The translations under genes were made by a program, and so were the position numbers. Below are positions 1-6,189 of a DNA stretch of 12,108 nucleotides, piece by piece; the stretch's first letter is position 1; every line of letters starts with the position of its first letter. The stretch spans positions 1-12,108 of the forward strand of contig JANXSB010000463.1 in NCBI GenBank assembly GCA_025352865.1. Reading direction: 5' to 3'. This DNA comes from Chthoniobacter sp. GTDB taxonomy: Bacteria; Verrucomicrobiota; Verrucomicrobiia; Chthoniobacterales; Chthoniobacteraceae. Under the pieces are notes generated by a model. It was not told the DNA's origin, made no database searches, and was given only the letters and a program-made list of their open reading frames with translations.

Positions 1-854
1 ATCCCGCGCTCTTTTTCGAGCCAGCGAAACGTCCCGCGGAAGCTGCTGCCGACGAGGCTCTCGATGACATGCGGCGCACCCTCCGCGAGCCGGCCATCCG
101 CTTCGAGGCAGGCGAGCCATGCACTCGACCCGGTTCCGCACGGCGAGCGGTCGTAGGCTTTGCCGGGGCAGAGGACGAAGTTTTGTGAGTCGGCACCCGG
201 TGAACGCGGCGGGCCGAGGAGGACGATGTGATCGACCTCGGGAAAACCCTGCGCGTTCACCGCCTGTCGGACGGCCCACGAGAAAGCGGTGAGCTGTTCG
301 ACGTTTGCGAGTTCCAGCGCGAGGCCGTGTTCCTCGACGAAGAAGAACCAATTGCCGCCCCACGCGACATCGCCCGTGACTTTGCCAAAGCCCGGCACCT
401 CCATCGTCGCGGCCTTCGCCTTGCGGTGCGCAGGGATATTTTCGACCGAAACCGAACGATCCTCGTGCAGCACCGCTTTGACCACGCCGACCGGTGTCTC
501 GAGGCGATGCTCGCCCGGCTGGATGCGCCCGAGATGCGCGAGCGTGACGACGAGGCCGATGGTGCCGTGGCCGCACATGCCGAGGAAGGTGACGTTGTCG
601 AAATAGATGACGCCGGTGACGCACGACGGATCGGCGGGCGCGACGAGCAGGGCGCCCACGAGCACGTCCGAGCCGCGCGGTTCGTTCACGACGGCGCGGC
701 GGAAGGTGTCGTGCCGCTCGCGAAAGACGGCGAGCTTTTCCGCCACGCTCCCGCCGCCAAGTTCAGGCCCGCCGCTCAGCACCACACGCGTCGGTTCGCC
801 GCCGGTGTGCGAGTCGATGACGGGGACGCGCCGTGCAGGACGAGGCGTGCCCAT
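1..854 (-). CDS. Proline racemase / 4-hydroxyproline epimerase family protein, C-terminus cut by window edge
   Basis: I translated this minus-strand frame from the ATG at 854-852; it stays open to base 1, giving 284 residues. The family inverts the alpha-carbon of proline or hydroxyproline, without cofactor, using two cysteines as acid and base. Both are visible: C94 in LGMCGHGTIG and C239 in DRSPCGTGSSA. The N-terminal VPVIDSHTGGEPTRVV is also typical. Having cysteine at both sites argues against the related trans-3-hydroxyproline dehydratases, which carry Thr at the second. Family members run about 310-345 residues, so roughly the last 30-60 are missing. The start overlaps the stop of the upstream PIN toxin gene by one base (TGATG), so the two are probably cotranscribed and perhaps translationally coupled; there is no Shine-Dalgarno. 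In-frame GTG codons lie just upstream as alternatives. Proline racemase and 4-hydroxyproline epimerase cannot be separated here; no other hydroxyproline catabolic gene is in view. Confidence 0.9.
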   Translation of the reverse strand, partial: MGTPRPARRVPVIDSHTGGEPTRVVLSGGPELGGGSVAEKLAVFRERHDTFRRAVVNEPRGSDVLVGALLVAPADPSCVTGVIYFDNVTFLGMCGHGTIGLVVTLAHLGRIQPGEHRLETPVGVVKAVLHEDRSVSVENIPAHRKAKAATMEVPGFGKVTGDVAWGGNWFFFVEEHGLALELANVEQLTAFSWAVRQAVNAQGFPEVDHIVLLGPPRSPGADSQNFVLCPGKAYDRSPCGTGSSAWLACLEADGRLAEGAPHVIESLVGSSFRGTFRWLEKERG

Positions 855-1243
855 CACGTCCACAGCCGGGAAACACCGTAGCGATCCCACACGGCGTCGG
901 GCGTCAGCACGGTGAGCCGGTGCCGCAGCGCTTGGGCGACGAGCATGCGGTCGAAAGGATCGCGATGATGGAACGGCAAATCGGCGACGGTCTGAATGTC
1001 TTCCCAGTCCGGCGGCAGCATCGTGAAACCGTTGCGCGCGACCATCCGCCCGATGTCGGGATGCAGCGGGCGTCCTAGGTTGAGTTTACCGAGACGTGTC
1101 TTGATCGCGATTTCCCACGGGGAAACGAAGCTGACGAAAGTCTCCGTCCCGTCCGCTTCGAGCAGATCTTTGAAACGGTTGGGCATGCGCGGCGAATCCG
1201 TGACGAACCAGATGAGCGCGTTGGTATCGAGCAGCAGCCTCAT
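854..1243 (-). CDS. PIN-domain toxin, VapC-like ribonuclease
   Basis: A 129-residue protein made of a single PIN domain, the usual size for the toxin of a type II toxin-antitoxin pair. PIN toxins are Mg2+-dependent ribonucleases that cut RNA when not bound by antitoxin. The expected acidic residues are present: D6 in LLLDTNALIW, E44 in SPWEIAIKTRLGKL, D95 and D98 in HHRDPFDRMLVAQA, and D116 in LTPDAVW. The WEIAIK and DPFDRMLVAQA motifs place it in the PIN group commonly paired with Phd-type antitoxins. Its ATG overlaps the antitoxin stop as ATGA (1240-1243), the normal arrangement for coupled translation. Its own stop overlaps the epimerase start. No truncation or missing active-site residue is seen, so it looks functional. 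The RNA target cannot be read from sequence. Confidence 0.93.
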   Translation of the reverse strand: MRLLLDTNALIWFVTDSPRMPNRFKDLLEADGTETFVSFVSPWEIAIKTRLGKLNLGRPLHPDIGRMVARNGFTMLPPDWEDIQTVADLPFHHRDPFDRMLVAQALRHRLTVLTPDAVWDRYGVSRLWT

Positions 1244-1542
1244 TTCTTTTTGCGCGCTTTCACGGACGGCACCGGAAGTTTTTCTGCGACCCGCAGGGAC
1301 TCTTCTTCAGCAGTCGTCATGTACTCTGCAAACTCCGCCAACGGCGCATCGAAATCGTCCGCCATATAAAAATTCGGCGACTTCAGCGAACCCCTGCGCG
1401 CTTTGTTTTTTGCAATCGGCTGGCGCAATTCCGCGACCGGTTTTCCGTGGCGCGTGATGGTGATCACGGCCCCGCCTTCCACCTCGCGGAGCAGCGTCGA
1501 GAGCTGCGTCTTAGCTTCATAAAGTGAGACCAGATTCTTCAT
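1240..1542 (-). CDS. Phd/YefM-family antitoxin
   Basis: A 100-residue antitoxin encoded directly upstream of the PIN toxin. Residues 1-42 have the Phd/YefM DNA-binding fold pattern, including LYEAKTQLSTLLREVEGG and ITITRHGKPVAEL. Residues 61-75 (ADDFDAPLAEFAEYM) match the short C-terminal motif with which this class wraps around its PIN toxin. About 25 further residues follow, ending in KARKKK; this basic tail is longer than the usual end of the family and may simply result from reading through to overlap the toxin start. These antitoxins normally bind their own promoter and repress the operon, alone and more tightly with toxin. The tandem repeats 12-29 bases upstream of the start are the natural candidate site. 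No Shine-Dalgarno is present in front of the ATG. Confidence 0.92.
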   Translation of the reverse strand: MKNLVSLYEAKTQLSTLLREVEGGAVITITRHGKPVAELRQPIAKNKARRGSLKSPNFYMADDFDAPLAEFAEYMTTAEEESLRVAEKLPVPSVKARKKK

Positions 1543-1553
1543 GCCGTTATTCT

Positions 1554-1571
1554 GACCAATTTGACCAATTT
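1554..1571. repeat. Tandem 9-bp repeat, candidate operator of the toxin-antitoxin operon
   Basis: Two perfect head-to-tail copies of GACCAATTT (plus strand) lie at 1554-1562 and 1563-1571, 11 bases from the antitoxin start. The second copy with the following GG forms an inverted repeat, CCAA-T-TTGG, at 1565-1573. Position and repeat structure fit an autoregulatory site for the Phd/YefM antitoxin. On the coding strand the sequence AGAATA between the repeats and the start could serve as a -10 element, so bound repressor would cover the -35 region. The repeat is observed; its operator role is inferred. Confidence 0.5.
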
Positions 1572-1662
1572 GGCAAACCCTATTGCGGGAAAGTTTTGGC
1601 CGACTCGCGATGCGTCCGGAATGGCAAAACTCCGTTCAGCAATGACGGCGCTGTTTTTTTTG
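1572..1662. other. Intergenic region between aminotransferase and toxin-antitoxin operon
   Basis: Short noncoding gap. An eight-T run (plus strand) at 1654-1661 lies right beside the aminotransferase stop codon, and reads as A on the transcript. I found no convincing stem with a U-tract that would act as an intrinsic terminator for the aminotransferase, so read-through into the toxin-antitoxin operon is possible. Confidence 0.4.
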
Positions 1663-3069
1663 CTACGCCGCGCCGGCGGGCTCGGCGGTGGAGCGTTTGA
1701 GGGAGTGGCGGATGAAGTTTGAGCCGAGGTCCCAGATGGGGCCGGGGAAGCTGCGGCATTCGGTGAGGACGCTGTCGAGCGCGGTGACGAAGCGGTCGAT
1801 CTCGCGCGGGCCGATGATGAGCGGCGGGAGGATTTTCAGCACGTCCATGGCGTGCCCGGCGATCTGCGTAAGGATGCGGTGCTTTTGGAAAAGCGAGGTC
1901 ACGAGCATCTGCGCGAAAAGCTCGCGCTCGACTTTGTGAAGGAGCTTCCAGCCCATCTTGAGCGCGAGCTCGCGGGGCTCGTGGAATTCGATGGCGATCA
2001 TCAGGCCGAGGCCGCGCACTTCCTTGATGAGCGAGTGTTTTTCCTTCAGCCCGTTCAGCCTGCGGATCAGCTCTGCGCCTTGATCGCGGGCACGCTCGAT
2101 GAGGTTTTCGTCGTCGAGCACCTGGAGCGTGGCGAGTCCGGCGGCCATGGCGAGATTGTTGCGGCCAAAGGTCGAGGAGTGGACGACGCAGCGGTCGAGG
2201 CGGCTGAAAGTTTTTTGGTAAATCGCGCGGCGCGTGACGACGGCGGCGACGGGGACGTAGCCGCCGCTGAGCGACTTCGCGACGGTGATGATGTCGGGCT
2301 CCAAACCCCAGTGCTCGAAACCCCACCAGCGACCCGTGCGGCCGAGGCCGGTCTGCACTTCGTCGCAGATGAGCAGCGTGCCGTGGGCGCGGCAGAGGCG
2401 CTGGGCCTGCGGGTAGAAATCGTCGGCGGGAAAGTTCACGCCTTTGCCCTGCACGGGCTCGATGAGCAGGGCGGCGATGTCGTGCTTCGCGAGCAGTTTT
2501 TCGAGCGCGGCGAGGTCGCCCATTTTGATGCGCGTGCAGTTTTCTAGCAGCGCCCCGAAGCCCTCGCGAAAGCTCTCGTCGCCCATCGTGGAAAGCGCGC
2601 CGTTCGAGAGGCCGTGGAACGCTTTGTCGAGCGAGACGAGCCCGCTGCGCCCGGTGGCGGCGCGGGCGAATTTGATCGCGCCTTCATTGGCTTCCGCGCC
2701 AGAGTTGCAAAAGAAAACGGCGTCGAGATGCGCGGGCGTTTTTTTCAAAAGCGCCTCGGCGAGCAGGCCGCTGAGGAGCGAGCAGTCCATCTGCACCATG
2801 TTCGGCAAATCCATGTCGAGCACGTCGCGCAGGGCGTGCTGCACGGCGGGGTGGTTGCGGCCGATGTTGAAGACGGAGTAGCCGCTGAGGAAGTCGAGGT
2901 AGTCGCGCTCGTCGAGGTCGTAGAGATACGCGCCGCTCGCGCGCGCATACACATGGTCGAAGCCGATGATGCGCTGCACGCGGACGAGCGTGGAGTTGAG
3001 GTGCTGTGCGTGCAGCGTGTAGTTTTCGCCAAGGCGGGCGGTGACGAGGGCCTTGAGGTCGAGCGGCAT
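1663..3069 (-). CDS. Class-III PLP-dependent aminotransferase, HpnO-like subgroup
   Basis: A 468-residue fold-type I PLP enzyme of the acetylornithine/ornithine/putrescine aminotransferase class. Landmarks: the phosphate-binding CNSGAEANEGAIKFAR at 121-136, the FHG turn at 151-153, the cofactor aspartate D236 in ICDEVQTGLGRTG, and the Schiff-base lysine K265 in TVAKSLSGGYVPVAA. The frame is open 78 codons further upstream, but that part is arginine/serine-rich antisense sequence of the neighbouring exoribonuclease; the ATG at 3069-3067 (MPLDLKALV) gives the normal family length. There is a C-terminal stretch past the usual domain end, FPGPIWDLGSNFIRH at 441-455. As I remember them, HpnO enzymes of aminohopanoid synthesis and related 'aspartate aminotransferase family' proteins share this ending and the VVHSSTFGRNNLAMAAGLA block. 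No hopanoid gene is nearby, so the substrate is open. Start lacks a Shine-Dalgarno. Confidence 0.9.
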   Translation of the reverse strand: MPLDLKALVTARLGENYTLHAQHLNSTLVRVQRIIGFDHVYARASGAYLYDLDERDYLDFLSGYSVFNIGRNHPAVQHALRDVLDMDLPNMVQMDCSLLSGLLAEALLKKTPAHLDAVFFCNSGAEANEGAIKFARAATGRSGLVSLDKAFHGLSNGALSTMGDESFREGFGALLENCTRIKMGDLAALEKLLAKHDIAALLIEPVQGKGVNFPADDFYPQAQRLCRAHGTLLICDEVQTGLGRTGRWWGFEHWGLEPDIITVAKSLSGGYVPVAAVVTRRAIYQKTFSRLDRCVVHSSTFGRNNLAMAAGLATLQVLDDENLIERARDQGAELIRRLNGLKEKHSLIKEVRGLGLMIAIEFHEPRELALKMGWKLLHKVERELFAQMLVTSLFQKHRILTQIAGHAMDVLKILPPLIIGPREIDRFVTALDSVLTECRSFPGPIWDLGSNFIRHSLKRSTAEPAGAA

Positions 3070-3130
3070 GGGGCGCGACGTTACGCGGGTTGCCGGGGTT
3101 TGCGAGTGGAGAAAGCGGCGGGTGCGGCCG

Positions 3131-4204
3131 CTAATCCGCAACGGGCGGAGCCGCGGCATCGCCGGGATCGGAAACGGGCGGCGTGAATCTCGCGAGCGGC
3201 GCGACGAGGTTTCCCGGCAGCGGCCAGACGCGCTCCTGAATCCGCGCGGCCAGCGGCTTCGACGTCGCGTAACCGGCGGCGAGCATTTCCAGCTTCGCGT
3301 CAAGATTGTCCACGTAGTGCAGCGCCCACGCCTCGGGCGTTTTCGGCACGACGGGCGAGCCGAATTGCAGCTCGCCGTGATGCGCCGCGAGCAGGTGCAG
3401 CAGGTGCAGCCGCACGTCCTCGCCCGCGGGCTGGAGATCGGCCCAGGCGCTTGCTTCCGGGGCCGCGAGCAGTTTGCGCCAGAGCGTGTTCACCAGCTCG
3501 ATGCCGATGGTGATGTGCCCGAGCAACTCGCCGCGCTCGTCGAACGGCATCGCAAAGCCGTCCGCGGGCAGCGCGTTTTCCCACAGCTTTCCCGAGTCGT
3601 GAAAAAGCACGCCCGCGATCAGCAGGTCGCGGTTCAGCGCCGGATACGCCGCCGCCAGCGCCAGCGCCGCGCGCATCATCTGCGCCACATGCTCGACCAG
3701 CCCGCCGCGCCGCGCGTGATGATTTCCCCGCGCCGCCGCGCTCCGCCGAAAACGCGCGCCGTATTCCGCGAGAAAAATCCGCGCCAGCCCGAGCAGCCGC
3801 GGATCGCCCACCGACGCCACACTTTCCTCGATGAGCGCAAAATCCGCCGCCTGCTTCTCGCGCAGCGCCGGCGGTCCGGCGAGCAGCGCATCGCGCTCGT
3901 CGTTCGTCAGCGCGCGGCATGTCCAGCGCCGCGCATCCAGCCCGAACGCGCCGCTGTGCGCAAATTCGCCCGTCACCTCCAAAAAATCCCGCGCCGCGAG
4001 CTGCTCACACGCCGCGAAAGCCGGCGCATCGCTCCACGCCCGCAGTGTCATTTTCGCCTCCGCATCCGCGAGCGTGACCTCCCAGAAAGGCTTGCCGTCT
4101 TTCGTCTCCTTTTTCACCAGCGCCTCGACCTGCCCATGCACCGCGGCCTCTGCGCGCCCGTCGAGCGCCGCGCGTTTGATTTGGAAAATGGTGAGGATTT
4201 CCAT
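3131..4204 (-). CDS. YhaM-like 3'-5' exoribonuclease (OB-fold plus HD domain)
   Basis: A 357-residue cytoplasmic protein. Residues about 15-100 form an OB-fold nucleic-acid binding domain (GQVEALVKKETKDGKPFWEV, then DFLEVTGEF). Residues about 160-310 form an HD phosphohydrolase domain with the metal ligands in order: H172 (GGLVEHVAQM), H202-D203 (AGVLFHDSGK), H230 (LLGHITIG), H275-H276 (AAHHGELQFGSPV) and D299 (HYVDNLDAK). That order and the AHHGE..FGSPVVPKTPEA block are characteristic of YhaM, a Mn2+-dependent 3'-5' exonuclease acting on single-stranded RNA and DNA. The tail is proline/alanine-rich. It is transcribed away from the pseudopilin gene; the ATG at 4204 has no good Shine-Dalgarno. 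The next gene downstream is 61 bases away, so they may share a transcript. The family assignment is firm; the RNA targets are unknown. Confidence 0.9.
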   Translation of the reverse strand: MEILTIFQIKRAALDGRAEAAVHGQVEALVKKETKDGKPFWEVTLADAEAKMTLRAWSDAPAFAACEQLAARDFLEVTGEFAHSGAFGLDARRWTCRALTNDERDALLAGPPALREKQAADFALIEESVASVGDPRLLGLARIFLAEYGARFRRSAAARGNHHARRGGLVEHVAQMMRAALALAAAYPALNRDLLIAGVLFHDSGKLWENALPADGFAMPFDERGELLGHITIGIELVNTLWRKLLAAPEASAWADLQPAGEDVRLHLLHLLAAHHGELQFGSPVVPKTPEAWALHYVDNLDAKLEMLAAGYATSKPLAARIQERVWPLPGNLVAPLARFTPPVSDPGDAAAPPVAD

Positions 4205-4253
4205 GAGGCAATGCGCTTTATCCAGGGCGCTGAACCGCGCCGTGTCGAGGGCG

Positions 4254-4278
4254 AAAATCCGTGGAGTCTGCGGATTTT
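4254..4278. repeat. Perfect 8-bp inverted repeat (first of a pair)
   Basis: AAAATCCG at 4254-4261 is mirrored by CGGATTTT at 4271-4278 with a 9-base loop. A further T follows at 4279, so on the plus strand the structure resembles a weak terminator with a five-T tail, and the minus strand also ends in a T run. Since both flanking genes point away from it, there is no known upstream gene to terminate. It could be an operator, an attenuator in the exoribonuclease leader, or the end of an unseen small transcript. Confidence 0.5.
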
Positions 4279-4279
4279 T

Positions 4280-4308
4280 GGAAAGACGAAACGGTTTCCA
4301 GTCTTTCC
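4280..4308. repeat. Perfect 8-bp inverted repeat with nested palindrome (second of a pair)
   Basis: GGAAAGAC at 4280-4287 pairs with GTCTTTCC at 4301-4308 around a 13-base loop. Inside the loop lies GAAAC-G-GTTTC (4288-4298), a smaller palindrome, and TGGAAA/TTTCCA (4279-4284 and 4295-4300) offers an alternative pairing. It begins one base after the first inverted repeat and its T-tail, and ends just before the proposed pseudopilin -35 box. Dyad symmetry at this spot fits a regulator binding site; this is inferred. Confidence 0.45.
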
Positions 4309-4310
4309 CT

Positions 4311-4338
4311 TTGCCGGGCCGAATCGTGTATGTATCAT
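4311..4338 (+). promoter_or_regulatory. Candidate sigma70-type promoter of the pseudopilin gene
   Basis: TTGCCG at 4311-4316 and TATCAT at 4333-4338 are separated by 16 bases and resemble -35 and -10 boxes. The surrounding GTATGTATCATATAAATA is the most AT-rich patch in the divergent region, and stands out in this GC-rich window. It lies about 50 bases before the pseudopilin ATG. The prediction is by eye only. Confidence 0.4.
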
Positions 4339-4390
4339 ATAAATACCTTCCCGAACCCGAAGCTCCGCACCATCACCTACCAGCCTGCCC

Positions 4391-5080
4391 ATGAAAAAGC
4401 ACCTCCTTCCCGCCCGGCGTTCCGCGTTTTCGCTCATCGAACTCGTCGTCGTCATCGCCATCATCGCCATCATCGCGACCTTTACCGTGCCCGCCGCCTC
4501 GACCATTCTCCGCGGCTCGGCGATCACTCAGGCTTCGCAGACGCTGACGGATCAGATCAGTCTCGCCCGGCAATTGGCCCTGAGCAGAAACCGCGCGGTG
4601 GAGGTGCGGTTTTACCAGTATGCCGACCCCGAGGCACCGGGTGAAACGCTGAACTCCCCGACGACAGGGCAATGGCGGGGAATCCAGCTTTTTGAAGTCG
4701 TCGAGTCCGGCGTCGCCGTCCCTCTCGACAAGGCGCAACGGCTGCCGATTTCCGTGGTGATGAACCCGGGTGCCGCGTCTGCCAATACTCTCTCCTCCCT
4801 CATCAAATGCGCCGGGACGAACGGCCCGACGACCACCGCTGCGGGCACCCCTGATCCTGAGCTGCCACGCGGTGTCGCCAAGAAATATAACTACGTCGCC
4901 TTCCGCTTCCTGCAGGACGGCTCCACGAATCTTTCGCCCGCGCAAGCCGGCGGCTGGTTCGTGACCATCCACAATCTCAACCCTCCCGTCACCGGCAACA
5001 CGCCGCCGCCGAACTACTTCACCCTCCAGATCGATCCCGTTAGCGGCTCGATCAAAGGCTTCCGCCCGACGGCGGGCTAG
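4391..5080 (+). CDS. Verru_Chthon cassette protein D-like pseudopilin
   Basis: A 229-residue protein with a type IV prepilin N-terminus: a short basic leader (MKKHLLPARRSA), then the hydrophobic stem FSLIELVVVIAIIAIIATF. Prepilin peptidase would cut between A12 and F13, leaving the expected glutamate at mature position 5 (E17); the residue before the cut is Ala rather than the usual Gly. The ectodomain has a GspH-like helix (LTDQISLARQLALSRNRAVE) then RFYQYADP, FRFLQDGSTNLSP, GGWFVTIHN and QIDPVSGSIKGFRP. As I recall, these motifs define Verru_Chthon cassette protein D, found mainly in Verrucomicrobiota and normally encoded with cassette proteins A, B and C. None of those partners is here, so this looks like an orphan copy. 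Its role is unknown; minor pseudopilins act in secretion or pilus-like machines spanning the inner membrane and periplasm. The start has no Shine-Dalgarno; the stop shares CTAG with the converging gene. Confidence 0.85.
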   Translation: MKKHLLPARRSAFSLIELVVVIAIIAIIATFTVPAASTILRGSAITQASQTLTDQISLARQLALSRNRAVEVRFYQYADPEAPGETLNSPTTGQWRGIQLFEVVESGVAVPLDKAQRLPISVVMNPGAASANTLSSLIKCAGTNGPTTTAAGTPDPELPRGVAKKYNYVAFRFLQDGSTNLSPAQAGGWFVTIHNLNPPVTGNTPPPNYFTLQIDPVSGSIKGFRPTAG

Positions 5081-6189
5081 GGTTCGCGAAAGGCGGGAGC
5101 TTCATCCCGCACGGAGATCGGCTGGCCGGTTTCCGCGCTCTCGACCACGGCGAAACACAGCGCCAGGCTGCGCAGATTGGTGCGCGCGGAGTTCAGCGGT
5201 TCGCGGTTTTCCTCGATCGCGCAGAGCAGTTCGGCCATAGCCCCGTGAAAGCCGTCCGGGAACCAGCAGCCCTCCAGCTCCGGCGAGGCCGCGCCCTCGG
5301 CGGTGTGCAAAGTCACACGCTGCTGCATCAGGCCCGGGCCCACGCTCCGCAGCGTGCCGTGCGAGCCGGCGATGGTCGTGCGATCCTCCTGACCGAACGT
5401 GGTGTCGGCATTGAACGCGAACGTCGCCTGCCCGCCGTCGAACTCCGCGCACGCGTGCGCGAGAAAAGGCGGACGCTCACGCTGGCTGTGCGATCGAGCG
5501 GCGGTGGCGAAGACTTTTTGCGCGCTGCGTTCGCCGAAAAACGCCGTGGCGATGTCGAACCAATGGATCGCGAAATCGGAGAGGATGAGCTGCGGCAGCT
5601 CCTCGAACGGCGTACCGCAAATCCAATGGTGATCCCAATGCACCGTGAAATCGACGGACGAAACCTGGCCGATCAACCCCGCGGAAATCGCCTCGCGCAT
5701 CCACGAGAAATGCGGGGCCCAGCGCCCGTTCTGGTTCACCGCGAGCCGCAGGCCGAGCTGCTCGGCGAGCGAGGCGAGCCGTTCACCTTCCGCGAGTGAA
5801 AGCGCGAGCGGCTTTTGCGAAAGCACATGCTTTCCCGCGCGCAGCGCGGCTTCGATGATCGGCCCACGGACCGCCGGCGAAGTCGCGATGTCCACCACGT
5901 CCACATCCACCCTCGCCAGCAGTTCGCGCCAATCCGTGTGGGTCGCCGCTTCCGGGAAAAACTCCTCGCGCCGCGCCTCCGTCCGCTCGCGCGAACGGGA
6001 CGCCAGTGCGATCACGCGATAGCCCGCCTTTTTGTAGGCCTGCAAATGGCTCTGCGTGATCCCGCCGCACCCGATCAGCCCGATGCCAACTCCTGTATTC
6101 ACCGGCACTCGCGGGCGATACGGCAAATCCGGCGCGGCGATCATCCGCGCCGCTTTCTCCACACTCACGCCGTAGGTTTCGTCGCTCAT
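5077..6189 (-). CDS. Gfo/Idh/MocA family NAD(P)-dependent oxidoreductase (second gene of pair)
   Basis: A 370-residue sugar/polyol-type dehydrogenase. After a 32-residue N-terminal lead containing PDLPYRPRVP comes a Rossmann domain with an intact dinucleotide-binding motif GIGLIGCGGIT (35-45) and SRSRER at 64-69. The conserved lysine is K126 in VLSQKPLAL (the family's EKP motif, here QKP). The C-terminal alpha/beta domain carries the D...H signature in LSDFAIHWFDIA (D205, H209), which together with the lysine forms the usual catalytic set. No signal peptide is seen, so it should be cytoplasmic. Its ATG overlaps the stop of the preceding paralog as TGATG at 6187-6191, implying a translationally coupled two-gene operon. 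Its stop overlaps that of the convergent pseudopilin gene. Substrate cannot be deduced; members oxidise sugars, inositols or amino-sugars. Confidence 0.93.
   Translation of the reverse strand: MSDETYGVSVEKAARMIAAPDLPYRPRVPVNTGVGIGLIGCGGITQSHLQAYKKAGYRVIALASRSRERTEARREEFFPEAATHTDWRELLARVDVDVVDIATSPAVRGPIIEAALRAGKHVLSQKPLALSLAEGERLASLAEQLGLRLAVNQNGRWAPHFSWMREAISAGLIGQVSSVDFTVHWDHHWICGTPFEELPQLILSDFAIHWFDIATAFFGERSAQKVFATAARSHSQRERPPFLAHACAEFDGGQATFAFNADTTFGQEDRTTIAGSHGTLRSVGPGLMQQRVTLHTAEGAASPELEGCWFPDGFHGAMAELLCAIEENREPLNSARTNLRSLALCFAVVESAETGQPISVRDEAPAFREP

Noticed and set aside
1..854. trans-3-hydroxyproline dehydratase identity for the first gene
   Set aside because: The second active-site residue is Cys (SPCGTG), whereas the dehydratases have Thr there.
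3070..3303. N-terminal extension of the aminotransferase frame
   Set aside because: The 78 extra residues are low-complexity and overlap the exoribonuclease gene; the family's conserved N-terminus begins at the ATG at 3069.
3041..4342. Long plus-strand open frame (433 codons) across the exoribonuclease
   Set aside because: It is antisense to a protein with all HD and OB-fold motifs, and its translation is arginine/histidine-rich with no recognisable domain, as expected in GC-rich DNA.
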